A stretch of 6,796 bases of DNA from Eubacteriales Family XIII. Incertae Sedis bacterium (lineage in GTDB: Bacteria > Bacillota > Clostridia > Peptostreptococcales > Anaerovoracaceae): assembly GCA_031263875.1 (NCBI GenBank), contig JAISEX010000007.1:1-6796 (forward strand), read 5' to 3'. Made by a program: the position numbers and the translations under genes. Under the pieces are notes generated by a model. The model had not been told where the DNA came from, searched no databases, and worked only from the letters and a program-made list of their open reading frames with translations. How positions within the stretch are numbered: position 1 is the first letter of the stretch; each line of letters opens with the position of its first letter. Below, piece after piece: positions 1-5,619 of the stretch.

Positions 1-206
1 GTGAGCGCTTGTTTTTGAAGAATCGGAAGATATTCTTCAATTCTCATACCGGGGGTCTGTTTTCCTTTTCGCGTTTTTAGATACCGGCGATAATTCTTTT
101 CAACTTTTAGCTGCTGACCGGGCGTAAGCCTCTCAAACGTTTTTCCCCTCAGCGGCATAAACATACACGCATAAACAATAGATATGATCCAAATAGCTTC
201 AAGCAT
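1..206 (-). CDS. Hypothetical small membrane-anchored protein (C-terminus beyond the window)
   Basis: I do not recognise this protein. The reading frame starts at ATG 204-206 and stays open for 68 codons to the left edge, so the 3' end is missing. A GAGGAG Shine-Dalgarno sequence sits about six bases upstream of the ATG, which supports this start. The visible N-terminus (MLEAIWIISIVYACMFMPL) is one hydrophobic segment at about residues 4-18. It is followed by a strongly basic stretch at residues 20-50 that includes KNYRRYLKTRKGK. This suggests a single membrane anchor with a cytoplasmic basic tail. A good sigma-A-type promoter lies about 100 bases upstream. The region is AT-rich compared with the genes to the right and may belong to acquired DNA next to the tRNA-Ser gene. 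The function is unknown; reality of the gene rests on the SD, the promoter and an open frame with sensible composition. Confidence 0.6.
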   Translation of the reverse strand, partial: MLEAIWIISIVYACMFMPLRGKTFERLTPGQQLKVEKNYRRYLKTRKGKQTPGMRIEEYLPILQKQAL

Positions 207-313
207 GACTGTCTCCTCTCGATTTTTCCACATCTACACCGGATACGAATTCATTTCATCTTTCCATGTTTGTTATCTTTGCATGTTTGATACAAATATC
301 TATTAACAGGCAT

Positions 314-342
314 ATCGTATAATAAATGGCCGGTAATGTCAA
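314..342 (-). promoter_or_regulatory. Sigma-A-type promoter for the left-edge gene
   Basis: On the minus strand a perfect TTGACA -35 box (337-342) is followed by exactly 17 bases and a TACGAT -10 box (314-319), which keeps the key TA...T bases. The predicted start of transcription is near 307, giving a leader of about 100 bases before the ATG at 206. The leader contains several tiny ATG-stop frames and no strong hairpin that I can see. No riboswitch class is recognised. Confidence 0.55.
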
Positions 343-389
343 TAATACGCATTGCCTCAAAATACTACAACCGTGAGAGTGAGATATAA

Positions 390-728
390 TCATTCATTTT
401 GTTTATCTGCAATACTCCAGTCTTTCCGGTCATATGTCCTCTGTTTCGTAATGAATTCCAATGAGGCTTCTTTTTCTTCATGGTTAAGACTTTCATATGA
501 ACAAAGCGTTGCTTCTATAGCTTTTTCAATACTCAACATAAGTGAACGCATTTCTTTATCATTAATGCGAGATAGCCTATTCCATTCGATCTCTCCATAC
601 GGTGTTACTACTTTTACATCAGAGTAATCACCCGTTTTTGAAGAGGGCGAAATTCCACTATGTAAATCCTCCAATTCAGTATTATTTCTTACTCCCATTA
701 CCGCAAGGAGCTTTGCGAATTTCTCCAT
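390..728 (-). CDS. Hypothetical protein, 112 aa; possibly the 3' part of an interrupted gene
   Basis: I do not recognise the family. The frame runs from ATG 726-728 to TGA 390-392. It encodes a soluble, charged, mostly helical protein without a signal peptide or membrane segment. It has a helical N-terminus (MEKFAKLLAVMGV), a short central segment VVTPYGEIEW at residues 40-49, and a long acidic/basic helix at about 55-95. There is no convincing Shine-Dalgarno sequence before this ATG. The same frame continues upstream through five codons to a TGA at 744-746, and beyond it for another 25 codons to an ATG at 819-821 that does have an AGGA site. The ancestral product may therefore have been about 143 residues, with this ORF as the larger fragment. 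The gene is AT-rich and sits just past the tRNA-Ser 3' end. No terminator is obvious after its stop. Confidence 0.5.
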   Translation of the reverse strand: MEKFAKLLAVMGVRNNTELEDLHSGISPSSKTGDYSDVKVVTPYGEIEWNRLSRINDKEMRSLMLSIEKAIEATLCSYESLNHEEKEASLEFITKQRTYDRKDWSIADKQNE

Positions 729-743
729 TCTTTCATTTTTTTC

Positions 744-821
744 TCACTCATGTTTTCCATTTTTGGAGCCACCATCCTTTGTTATGTTAATTCGCTTTGC
801 TTCCATGTATAACACTTTCAT
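744..821 (-). CDS. 25-codon ORF in frame with the 112-aa ORF; likely its detached N-terminus
   Basis: ATG 819-821 opens 25 codons that end at TGA 744-746. An AGGA site (829-832) lies seven bases upstream, the best ribosome binding site in this area. The peptide (MKVLYMEAKRINITK, then a Gly/Lys-rich stretch) is polar. It runs in the same frame as the 112-aa ORF that begins 15 bases after its stop. A TACAAT box at 837-842, with a weak TTGCTT about 16 bases upstream, could be a promoter, but it would leave a leader of only about nine bases. Alternatives are a real small peptide or leader peptide, or chance. The in-frame relation and the SD placement favour a gene broken by one nonsense change. 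Confidence 0.35.
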   Translation of the reverse strand: MKVLYMEAKRINITKDGGSKNGKHE

Positions 822-844
822 GAAACCGTCCTGCTTATTGTAAC

Positions 845-887
845 AAAACCTGCCTTAAAAGCAAATTCAGCTTCCTCGACAGGTTTT
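845..887 (-). terminator. Probable intrinsic terminator of the tRNA-Ser transcript
   Basis: Perfect 8-bp arms AAAACCTG (plus 845-852) and CAGGTTTT (880-887) enclose an inner 6-bp stem (857-862 with 870-875, including two G-U pairs). The structure begins four bases past the tRNA CCA end. On the minus strand the 3' arm ends in TTTT followed by GTTAC, so the U-tract is short and partly inside the stem. The same arms would read similarly from the plus strand. Confidence 0.45.
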
Positions 888-891
888 GATT

Positions 892-981
892 TGGCGGAGC
901 AGAGAGGATTCGAACCTCCGAAACCTTGCGGTTTACGTGATTTCCAATCACGCGCCCTCGGCCGGACTAGGCGACTGCTCC
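892..981 (-). tRNA. tRNA-Ser(GGA)
   Basis: This class II serine tRNA reads UCC and UCU codons. On the minus strand the acceptor stem is GGAGCAG pairing with CTGCTCC, then discriminator G and an encoded CCA (892-894). The anticodon arm is CGTGA, a seven-base loop TTGGAAA, and TCACG; the GGA anticodon lies at plus 943-945. A long variable arm (AAACC-GCAA-GGTTT) confirms the serine type, and the T-loop carries GTTCGAATC. The whole gene is 90 nt. A terminator-like hairpin follows it, and a plausible promoter lies about 56 bases upstream. Its 3' end faces an AT-rich block that could be an integrated element, and tRNA-Ser genes are frequent integration targets. Confidence 0.96.
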
Positions 982-1043
982 AAAATATTATTATGTTCCA
1001 CGCGCTTTGACTCGGCGACATGCCCTTCCGAAGCGCAGTTATT

Positions 1044-1072
1044 AATGTATCACATCGGCAGCCATTATTCAA
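1044..1072 (-). promoter_or_regulatory. Possible promoter for tRNA-Ser, with its -35 box inside a repeat copy
   Basis: On the minus strand TTGAAT (1067-1072) and TACATT (1044-1049) are separated by exactly 17 bases, each box matching 4/6 of the consensus. Transcription would begin near 1037, about 56 bases before the tRNA. The -35 box is part of the first copy of the repeat found between tRNA-Ser and thrC. The other copies lack a -10 box at the right distance. This is a weak call by eye. Confidence 0.3.
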
Positions 1073-1418
1073 CAGTTAAACACGCGCCACGATCGGTGTC
1101 ATTTTTCACATCAACAATCAAACACAGCAACTCTTATGCCAACACTTGATCTCACGGCACTCACGGTCATTACGCAATTACAAACTACCATCCAACACGC
1201 TTCCCGTATCACCGCACCACTCCATCAAACCCGCGCCGCATCAGCGAAAGCATTACATTAGCCCCCATTATTCAACAGTTAATCACGCACAGCATTCACC
1301 ATCATTCCCGCATTAGCGCTCATTATTCAACTACGAACCACGCTCAACGCAATTCCCGCATCAGCGAAAAGCCTCCTATCAGCAATCACCTTCCGCATTA
1401 TCAACGAACAACCAGCAA
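1063..1418. repeat. Degenerate composite repeat array downstream of thrC
   Basis: This 447-bp gap between tRNA-Ser and thrC has no credible gene. It holds diverged copies of a 23-bp motif written on the plus strand as CATTATTCAACAGTTAA-N-CACGC. Copies 1063-1085 and 1266-1288 differ at one base. 1321-1343 shares the first 11 and last 5 bases, and 1168-1190 and about 1396-1417 are more diverged. A second motif, TTCCCGCATCAGCGAAA, follows the first at 32-39 bases (1201-1214, 1305-1318, 1353-1370), with an isolated copy at 1235-1251. Together they form a roughly 55-bp composite unit. The strand is strongly asymmetric: the plus strand is rich in C and A and poor in G. The array would be transcribed as the 3' region of thrC, which has no visible terminator. 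Copies are too diverged and too unevenly spaced for CRISPR. Confidence 0.6.
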
Positions 1419-1428
1419 AAGCCGCCCT

Positions 1429-2925
1429 CTATTTCAGCACATAGTCCACAGCTTTTATCATATCTCCGGGTTTTACGCTCAGGTCGTGGAGAATGGGTTT
1501 CTGCGCGAGGCGGCGCAACCCCTCGGGAATGGGAACGCCCGTCTTCTTCTTTATGGCGTTAAAGTAGGCGAAGCTGTCCTCCTCCTTCGGCAGCCCGAGG
1601 CACGCCGCGATCTTATCGGCGAACTTGTAGGCGCTCGCCGTAGACGCGATCACCGTCACGGTGTCGTCGCCCGTCTGTTTTTTATAATTGAGGTAGACCT
1701 TGTAACCGACCGCGGTATGCGTATCGATCAGATAGCGCTCCTCGTTCCACAGCTTGGTGATAGCCGCGTTGACGGACCGGCCGGTCGCGTACCCGCCGTA
1801 GAACATCTCGTTCATGGCGGCGCGGGTATCCGGCTTGAGGCGGTATTTGCCGTTCTTCTTCAGCAGTTTCATATAGCCCGTAATTTCCTGCGAATTGCCG
1901 CCGGAAAGATGCCAGAGCAAACGCTCGAGGTTGCTCGAAACGAGGATGTCCATCGACGGCGAGCTCGTGATCACGAACTTCCGGTTCGTGTCGTAGACGC
2001 CGGTATTGATAAAATCGGTCAACACGTTATTTTCATTTGACGCGCAGATAAGTTTATTCACGGGCAGCCCTATCTGAGCGGCGTACCAGCCCGCAAGGAT
2101 GTTGCCGAAGTTCCCCGTCGGCACGACGAGGTTGATTTTGTCGCCGTTACCGATGCGGCCCGCTTCGACCAGCCGGATGTAAGCGGCCACGTAATACGCG
2201 ATCTGCGGAACGAGCCGTCCGATATTGATGGAATTCGCCGATGACAGCAGATAACCTCTGGCGGCCAGCGCCTTCGCGAATTCCGCGTCGGCGAATATCT
2301 CCTTGACGCCTTTCTGCGCATCGTCAAAGTTGCCGAGAATGCCGTAGACGTGCGTGTTCGCGCCGCGCTGCGTCACCATCTGGCGCCGCTGTATCTCGCT
2401 GATGCCCTTCTTCGGATAGAAAACTATTATGTCCGTTCCCGTTACGTCGGCGAAACCTTCGAGCGCGGCCTTGCCGGTATCGCCCGACGTCGCCGTCAGG
2501 ATCGCGACGTTTTTATCCACGCGTTCCTTGCGCAGCGAATTGATAAGCAGGTACGGAAGTATCGAAAGGGCCATGTCCTTGAACGCGGCCGTCCTGCCGT
2601 GATAGAGCTCGAGGAATTCCGCCTCGGACGTATGCGTTACGGGCGCGATAAGGGGCGTGTCGAATTTTTCGTCGTACGCGCCGTCCGTGCACTTATGCAA
2701 ATCCTCCAGCGAAAAGTCGGTAAAGAAGCTGTGTATCACCTTATAGGCGATATCGCGGTACGCGACGCCGCCCATGCTTGTCAGCTTGAACGACATCTCG
2801 GGCAATACCGCCGGCACGTACAGGCCGCCGTCGGGAGCGAGCCCCCGTATGATCGCCTGGGCGCTGTTGACCTCCTCCTCGTGACCGCGCGTGCTTATAT
2901 ATCTGATATTATCCTTTACTTTCAT
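1429..2925 (-). CDS. thrC: Threonine synthase (long form)
   Basis: This cytosolic PLP enzyme converts O-phosphohomoserine to L-threonine and phosphate, the last step of threonine biosynthesis. At 498 aa it matches the long class (E. coli, yeast and many Clostridia) rather than the roughly 350-aa Bacillus type. An N-terminal signature YISTRG (9-14) and GLAPDGGLYVP (28-38) are followed by HGRTAAFKDMAL (109-120), where Lys116 is the expected PLP Schiff-base lysine. The phosphate-binding motifs ATSGDTGKAA (145-154) and PTGNFGN (269-275) are present, as are SSPSMDI (321-327) and the C-terminal DTHTAVGYKV (401-410). The ATG at 2923-2925 has AAGGA only about 13 bases upstream. The gene starts 51 bases after the LTA-synthase-like stop, so cotranscription is likely. 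A consensus TATAAT (2969-2974) without a good -35 box in that gap could be an internal promoter. No key residue appears missing. Confidence 0.97.
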   Translation of the reverse strand: MKVKDNIRYISTRGHEEEVNSAQAIIRGLAPDGGLYVPAVLPEMSFKLTSMGGVAYRDIAYKVIHSFFTDFSLEDLHKCTDGAYDEKFDTPLIAPVTHTSEAEFLELYHGRTAAFKDMALSILPYLLINSLRKERVDKNVAILTATSGDTGKAALEGFADVTGTDIIVFYPKKGISEIQRRQMVTQRGANTHVYGILGNFDDAQKGVKEIFADAEFAKALAARGYLLSSANSINIGRLVPQIAYYVAAYIRLVEAGRIGNGDKINLVVPTGNFGNILAGWYAAQIGLPVNKLICASNENNVLTDFINTGVYDTNRKFVITSSPSMDILVSSNLERLLWHLSGGNSQEITGYMKLLKKNGKYRLKPDTRAAMNEMFYGGYATGRSVNAAITKLWNEERYLIDTHTAVGYKVYLNYKKQTGDDTVTVIASTASAYKFADKIAACLGLPKEEDSFAYFNAIKKKTGVPIPEGLRRLAQKPILHDLSVKPGDMIKAVDYVLK

Positions 2926-2976
2926 AATGTAGTATCAATCCTTATATCCATTAACTGCGAACCCATATATTATATA

Positions 2977-5049
2977 TTACTCGGTGGTGGAAAGTATAGA
3001 GTTGTATTTTTCCACCTGACTCACTTTCATGCGCTCCGCGTCCGAGGGCTGGACTTCCTCCTGCAGCTTCAGCACGGTGGGGCTGACGAACACCGTATCG
3101 AGTATGTTACCGTCAAGCGATATCTTGCTGAACGGCGTGAAGCCCTCTCCTTTTATATAATATTTGCCCGCCACAGATACGACGCTGTCGATCTTAATGG
3201 GGTTAAAGCCCATCTTCATATCGGTCGGCGGGAACGGATTCGTGCCGCCGTAAATATACTTTTTGCCGTAAAGCATGTCGTATTGCAGCATATGAAGGTC
3301 GGCCTGATAACTATTATTCGCGTCGCGGTTCTGATGAAGCACCGTCAAGACACCCTCGCTCATGCCGATGCGCGACTGTATCTCCGCCGGCAGTTGGTAA
3401 GCGCAAAGCTCCTTGTCCTGCTTTTCAAACTTCCCGTAATTACTCCATATCACGTACTGCGTCTTGAAGATGGAACCCGATTTCATGTCCTCATTCTCCA
3501 TGCCGAGCGCCGGCAGATGGTCGCCGTAAAGCACGAGTATCGTCGGCTCACTATAGGACGATAATTCCTTCGTCAGATTCTCGATAACGGTATCCATTTC
3601 GTGAACCTGCTCGACGTAAAAATCCCACGCGTTTTGCTGCTCCTTCGTCAGCCCGCCGCTGACGGAAACCGTCGGATCCTTGATCAGTTTATTCTCCGGA
3701 TATTTCCCGTGTCCCTGCACCGAGATGCAGTAGATGTAATCCTTCTTGTCCTTCGTCGATTCGAGCGCGCCGAATATTTCCTCGATAAGCACGTCGTCCT
3801 TCGCGAAATTCTTCGGCGTTTTCGACACGTAATTCATATACTCAAGCGACGTAAAATCGTCAAAGCCGAGATTCGCGAACACCAGGTTCCGATTATAAAA
3901 TGCCCCGCGGTGATTGTGTATCGCGTGCGTCGAATAACCGAGCATCTTCATATCGTACGCCATGGTTTCGCAGGATTCCGTTTCGAGTATCGTCTTATAG
4001 GGATATTCTCCCGGCCCGAAATACTTCATGCTCATACCGCTCATCGCTTCCAGCTCCGTGTTCGCGGTGCCGCCGCCGACGACGGGCACTTCCAGATATC
4101 CCGACGAATAGGATTCCTTCAGGCTCTCAAAGAACGGCGTGGGCGACTGCGAAAACTCAAGCCCCTTCACCTCCGTCGGATCGATAAACGATTCGAGCTG
4201 CAAAAATATAATGTTCGGCCGGTTCTTCTCCGGCGGCTTGTTCGTGTATTCGGTCTGCTTCTCCAGCTCGCCGCCGGCGAAAATATTCTTCACCGCCTCC
4301 TCATTATAATGCGCCGGCTTCGGTACGCCGCGCCGGAGCCACGTGGTGATAAAGCAGTACGGAACGCCATAATCGTAATACGCGTCCCAGAGGTTCTCGA
4401 AATAACTCGCGACCAGATTCGTCTTCACGCCGAAGCTCCAGCTTCCGGACGCAAGTATCGCCGCGATCAGAACGCCGCAGGCAGCCTTCTTGTAATTCGG
4501 CCGCTGCCTTTTCTTCGGCCCGAATATCGCGAGCAGAACGAAAAGCGCAATGACGGCCACGATGCCGAGGCCGATCAGCGCGAGCTGCCCGGGGCTGAAA
4601 TAGGACGGCAAAATGTCGAACGCCACACCCGCCACCTGAAGGTCCGCCGTCGTAAACGGCGTCATTCGGTAGCTGAGTATAATGCCGTTCGTCACGCCGA
4701 GCGCGAGCCACGGCACGGAGATGAGGAAGTAGAAAAACACCCGCCGCCGGAAGAGCCACGCGATAGAGAGCGTCGCGAAGATGACGATGTAATTGATCGC
4801 AAAGGGAGCCGGGTGCCTCACGAGGAAGATGAACCCGCCGAACACGCCCTTGTATTCAAAGCCCTCGATAATAAGCATCAGGACCAGCGCTATCAGGCCC
4901 GACTGGACGTACGGCTTGTTCATGATCTTATTTCGCGACACGAAATTGTGGATTTTTTCCGAGAAGCCGTGAACGCGCTTAAAGCGCCGCTTCTTTTCCT
5001 TGCGCGGTTTTTCCGTTTGTATGTCTTTATGACGTTTCAATAGATTCAT
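2977..5049 (-). CDS. LTA synthase-family membrane sulfatase with C-terminal IPT/TIG-like domain
   Basis: This is a polytopic alkaline-phosphatase-superfamily protein of the LtaS type. Such enzymes transfer glycerol-phosphate from phosphatidylglycerol onto a lipoteichoic-acid chain outside the membrane. A basic cytoplasmic N-terminus (1-45) precedes about five membrane segments (roughly 48-64, 82-100, 104-125, 155-177, 188-205). The extracellular sulfatase domain spans about 277-600. Metal and catalytic residues are in place: Glu286 in LQLESF, the presumed nucleophile Thr328 in GGGTANTE, His447 in VQGHGKY, and Asp510-His511 in YGDHLPALG. At 690 aa it exceeds S. aureus LtaS (646 aa). The excess is largely a C-terminal beta-rich segment (about 615-665, with KYYIKGEGFTPFSKISLDG) resembling an IPT/TIG domain. 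The start is the ATG at 5047-5049; its SD is weak (GAAG about 11 bases away). The substrate could be another polyol phosphate, so no gene symbol is assigned. Confidence 0.9.
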   Translation of the reverse strand: MNLLKRHKDIQTEKPRKEKKRRFKRVHGFSEKIHNFVSRNKIMNKPYVQSGLIALVLMLIIEGFEYKGVFGGFIFLVRHPAPFAINYIVIFATLSIAWLFRRRVFFYFLISVPWLALGVTNGIILSYRMTPFTTADLQVAGVAFDILPSYFSPGQLALIGLGIVAVIALFVLLAIFGPKKRQRPNYKKAACGVLIAAILASGSWSFGVKTNLVASYFENLWDAYYDYGVPYCFITTWLRRGVPKPAHYNEEAVKNIFAGGELEKQTEYTNKPPEKNRPNIIFLQLESFIDPTEVKGLEFSQSPTPFFESLKESYSSGYLEVPVVGGGTANTELEAMSGMSMKYFGPGEYPYKTILETESCETMAYDMKMLGYSTHAIHNHRGAFYNRNLVFANLGFDDFTSLEYMNYVSKTPKNFAKDDVLIEEIFGALESTKDKKDYIYCISVQGHGKYPENKLIKDPTVSVSGGLTKEQQNAWDFYVEQVHEMDTVIENLTKELSSYSEPTILVLYGDHLPALGMENEDMKSGSIFKTQYVIWSNYGKFEKQDKELCAYQLPAEIQSRIGMSEGVLTVLHQNRDANNSYQADLHMLQYDMLYGKKYIYGGTNPFPPTDMKMGFNPIKIDSVVSVAGKYYIKGEGFTPFSKISLDGNILDTVFVSPTVLKLQEEVQPSDAERMKVSQVEKYNSILSTTE

Positions 5050-5136
5050 TTTTTGTTTAACTTCTATACTTTCGGTGAGTGATAACTGGTGCGGGGCGGT
5101 CTGCGGCTGCCCGTGACTTCATTTCGCTTGGGCGCA

Positions 5137-5227
5137 TGGGGCACGCGGGCAGGGTTTTGTACGTAACCCGGGTACAGTTCTGCGCGCGAGCATTTACAAA
5201 AACCGACCTCCTTTTTTGCGTGCCCCA
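5137..5227. repeat. Nested imperfect inverted repeat upstream of the LTA-synthase-like gene
   Basis: Outer arms TGGGGCACGC (5137-5146) and GCGTGCCCCA (5218-5227) are perfect 10-bp inverted repeats. Inside them GGTTTTGTA (5153-5161) pairs with TACAAAAACC (5195-5204) with one bulged base. The core contains the palindrome ACCCGGGT. Transcribed from the minus strand it would be a long stem-loop in the leader of the downstream gene. As DNA it resembles a small terminal-inverted-repeat element, but I see no matching target-site duplication. Confidence 0.6.
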
Positions 5228-5298
5228 CCGGGCTATCCGCTCCAATTCCGCTTATGTGATCGCTGTCATTCCGTGCTCCGCCCCGGAACGTTCGCTGC

Positions 5299-5327
5299 GC
5301 TCACTCCTCCGCTCGGCGTTGCCTCGC
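5299..5327. repeat. GC-rich repeat block, copy 1
   Basis: This block reads GCTCACTC, then an 8-base insert, then GGCGTTGCC and TCGC. It matches the block at 5446-5466 apart from the insert and two changes in the GGC-NNN-GCC mini-hairpin. It lies immediately before the hairpin at 5336. Confidence 0.45.
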
Positions 5328-5335
5328 TACGCTGT

Positions 5336-5372
5336 CCTGTTTTACCTTGCGGCTGAAGCCGCGTAAAACAGG
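5336..5372. repeat. Strong 37-nt hairpin with a CTT bulge
   Basis: CCTGTTTTAC (5336-5345) pairs perfectly with GTAAAACAGG (5363-5372). An inner stem GCGGC (5349-5353) and GCCGC (5358-5362) closes a TGAA loop, leaving only CTT (5346-5348) unpaired. Fifteen base pairs in 37 nt is well beyond chance. Neither strand has a T-tract after the 3' arm, so it is not a standard terminator. A REP-type or processing hairpin is more likely. Confidence 0.75.
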
Positions 5373-5410
5373 CAATCCCCTAGACGTGGGTATCTGCTCA
5401 AACGTAGTCT

Positions 5411-5423
5411 GCGGAATTTCCGC
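5411..5423. repeat. 13-bp palindrome GCGGAA-T-TTCCGC
   Basis: Perfect 6-bp arms flank a single central base. It could be a protein-binding site or part of the surrounding repeat material. No promoter is visible next to it. Confidence 0.4.
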
Positions 5424-5445
5424 TGCTATCCCTTGCGCGTCGCGG

Positions 5446-5466
5446 GCTCACTCGGCTTCGCCTCGC
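5446..5466. repeat. GC-rich repeat block, copy 2
   Basis: This is the shorter relative of the block at 5299-5327: GCTCACTC, GGCTTCGCC, TCGC. It sits in the loop region of a second inverted repeat, GCGGGC (5442-5447) with GCCCGC (5467-5472), which also contains the GGC-TTC-GCC mini-hairpin. Confidence 0.45.
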
Positions 5467-5619
5467 GCCCGCTCCCTTTCATCGTCGCAACTGTGGGCAT
5501 ACGCTGATGATACGGCGGCACGTCGTCCCACGACTCTCGCAATCCTCATATCATCGCCGCCACTGCGAACGTGCGCTTAAACTATGACGGCGCGCCCATT
5601 TTCCCTTTCATATACTTTC

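Larger units (their letters stand above)
5050..5619. other. 570-bp non-coding gap rich in inverted repeats
   Basis: No credible gene lies between ksgA and the LTA-synthase-like gene. The stretch holds a nested inverted repeat (5137-5227), an orphan AAGGAGGT sequence (minus strand, 5206-5213), a strong hairpin (5336-5372), a 13-bp palindrome (5411-5423) and two related GC-rich blocks (5299-5327, 5446-5466). There is no clear rho-independent terminator for ksgA and no near-consensus promoter for the downstream gene. Frames that are open here read as low-complexity, Arg/Ser/Ala-rich translations typical of GC-rich repeats. The composition suggests repeat-element debris or structured untranslated RNA. 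Confidence 0.6.

Noticed and set aside
318..323. Plus-strand TATAAT as a divergent promoter
   Set aside because: The nearest TTGATA is 25 bases away and no plus-strand gene follows.
352..627. Plus-strand frame opposite the 112-aa ORF
   Set aside because: TTG start, no ribosome binding site, and Ser/Phe-rich composition typical of the antisense of a charged protein.
744..746. TGA read as tryptophan, glycine or selenocysteine
   Set aside because: ksgA ends sensibly at TGA, and no SECIS-type hairpin follows this TGA; the downstream bases are A-rich and unstructured.
818..1072. Minus-strand open frame of 84 codons
   Set aside because: It runs straight through the tRNA-Ser gene; the translation of the tRNA gives no protein-like pattern.
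886..1149. Plus-strand open frame beginning in the tRNA
   Set aside because: It covers the antisense of tRNA-Ser and the start of the repeat region, with no ribosome binding site.
1063..1418. CRISPR array
   Set aside because: Copies are too diverged, unevenly spaced (55-100 bases) and there are no uniform spacers or cas genes nearby.
3601..5043. Long plus-strand open frame (about 480 codons) opposite the LTA-synthase-like gene, with similar frames at 2350-3564 and 1486-2040
   Set aside because: They are antisense to clearly conserved genes, are His/Arg/Leu-rich, have no family motifs, and are explained by GC-rich codon bias in the true genes.
5336..5372. Rho-independent terminator of ksgA
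   Set aside because: No T-run follows the 3' arm on either strand, and it is about 250 bases past the ksgA stop.
5079..5580. Two plus-strand frames (5079-5366, 5347-5580) and one minus-strand frame (5057-5245) in the gap
   Set aside because: The plus-strand frames have non-ATG starts without ribosome binding sites. All three give Arg/Ser/Ala-rich, low-complexity translations across inverted repeats. They look like translated repeat DNA.
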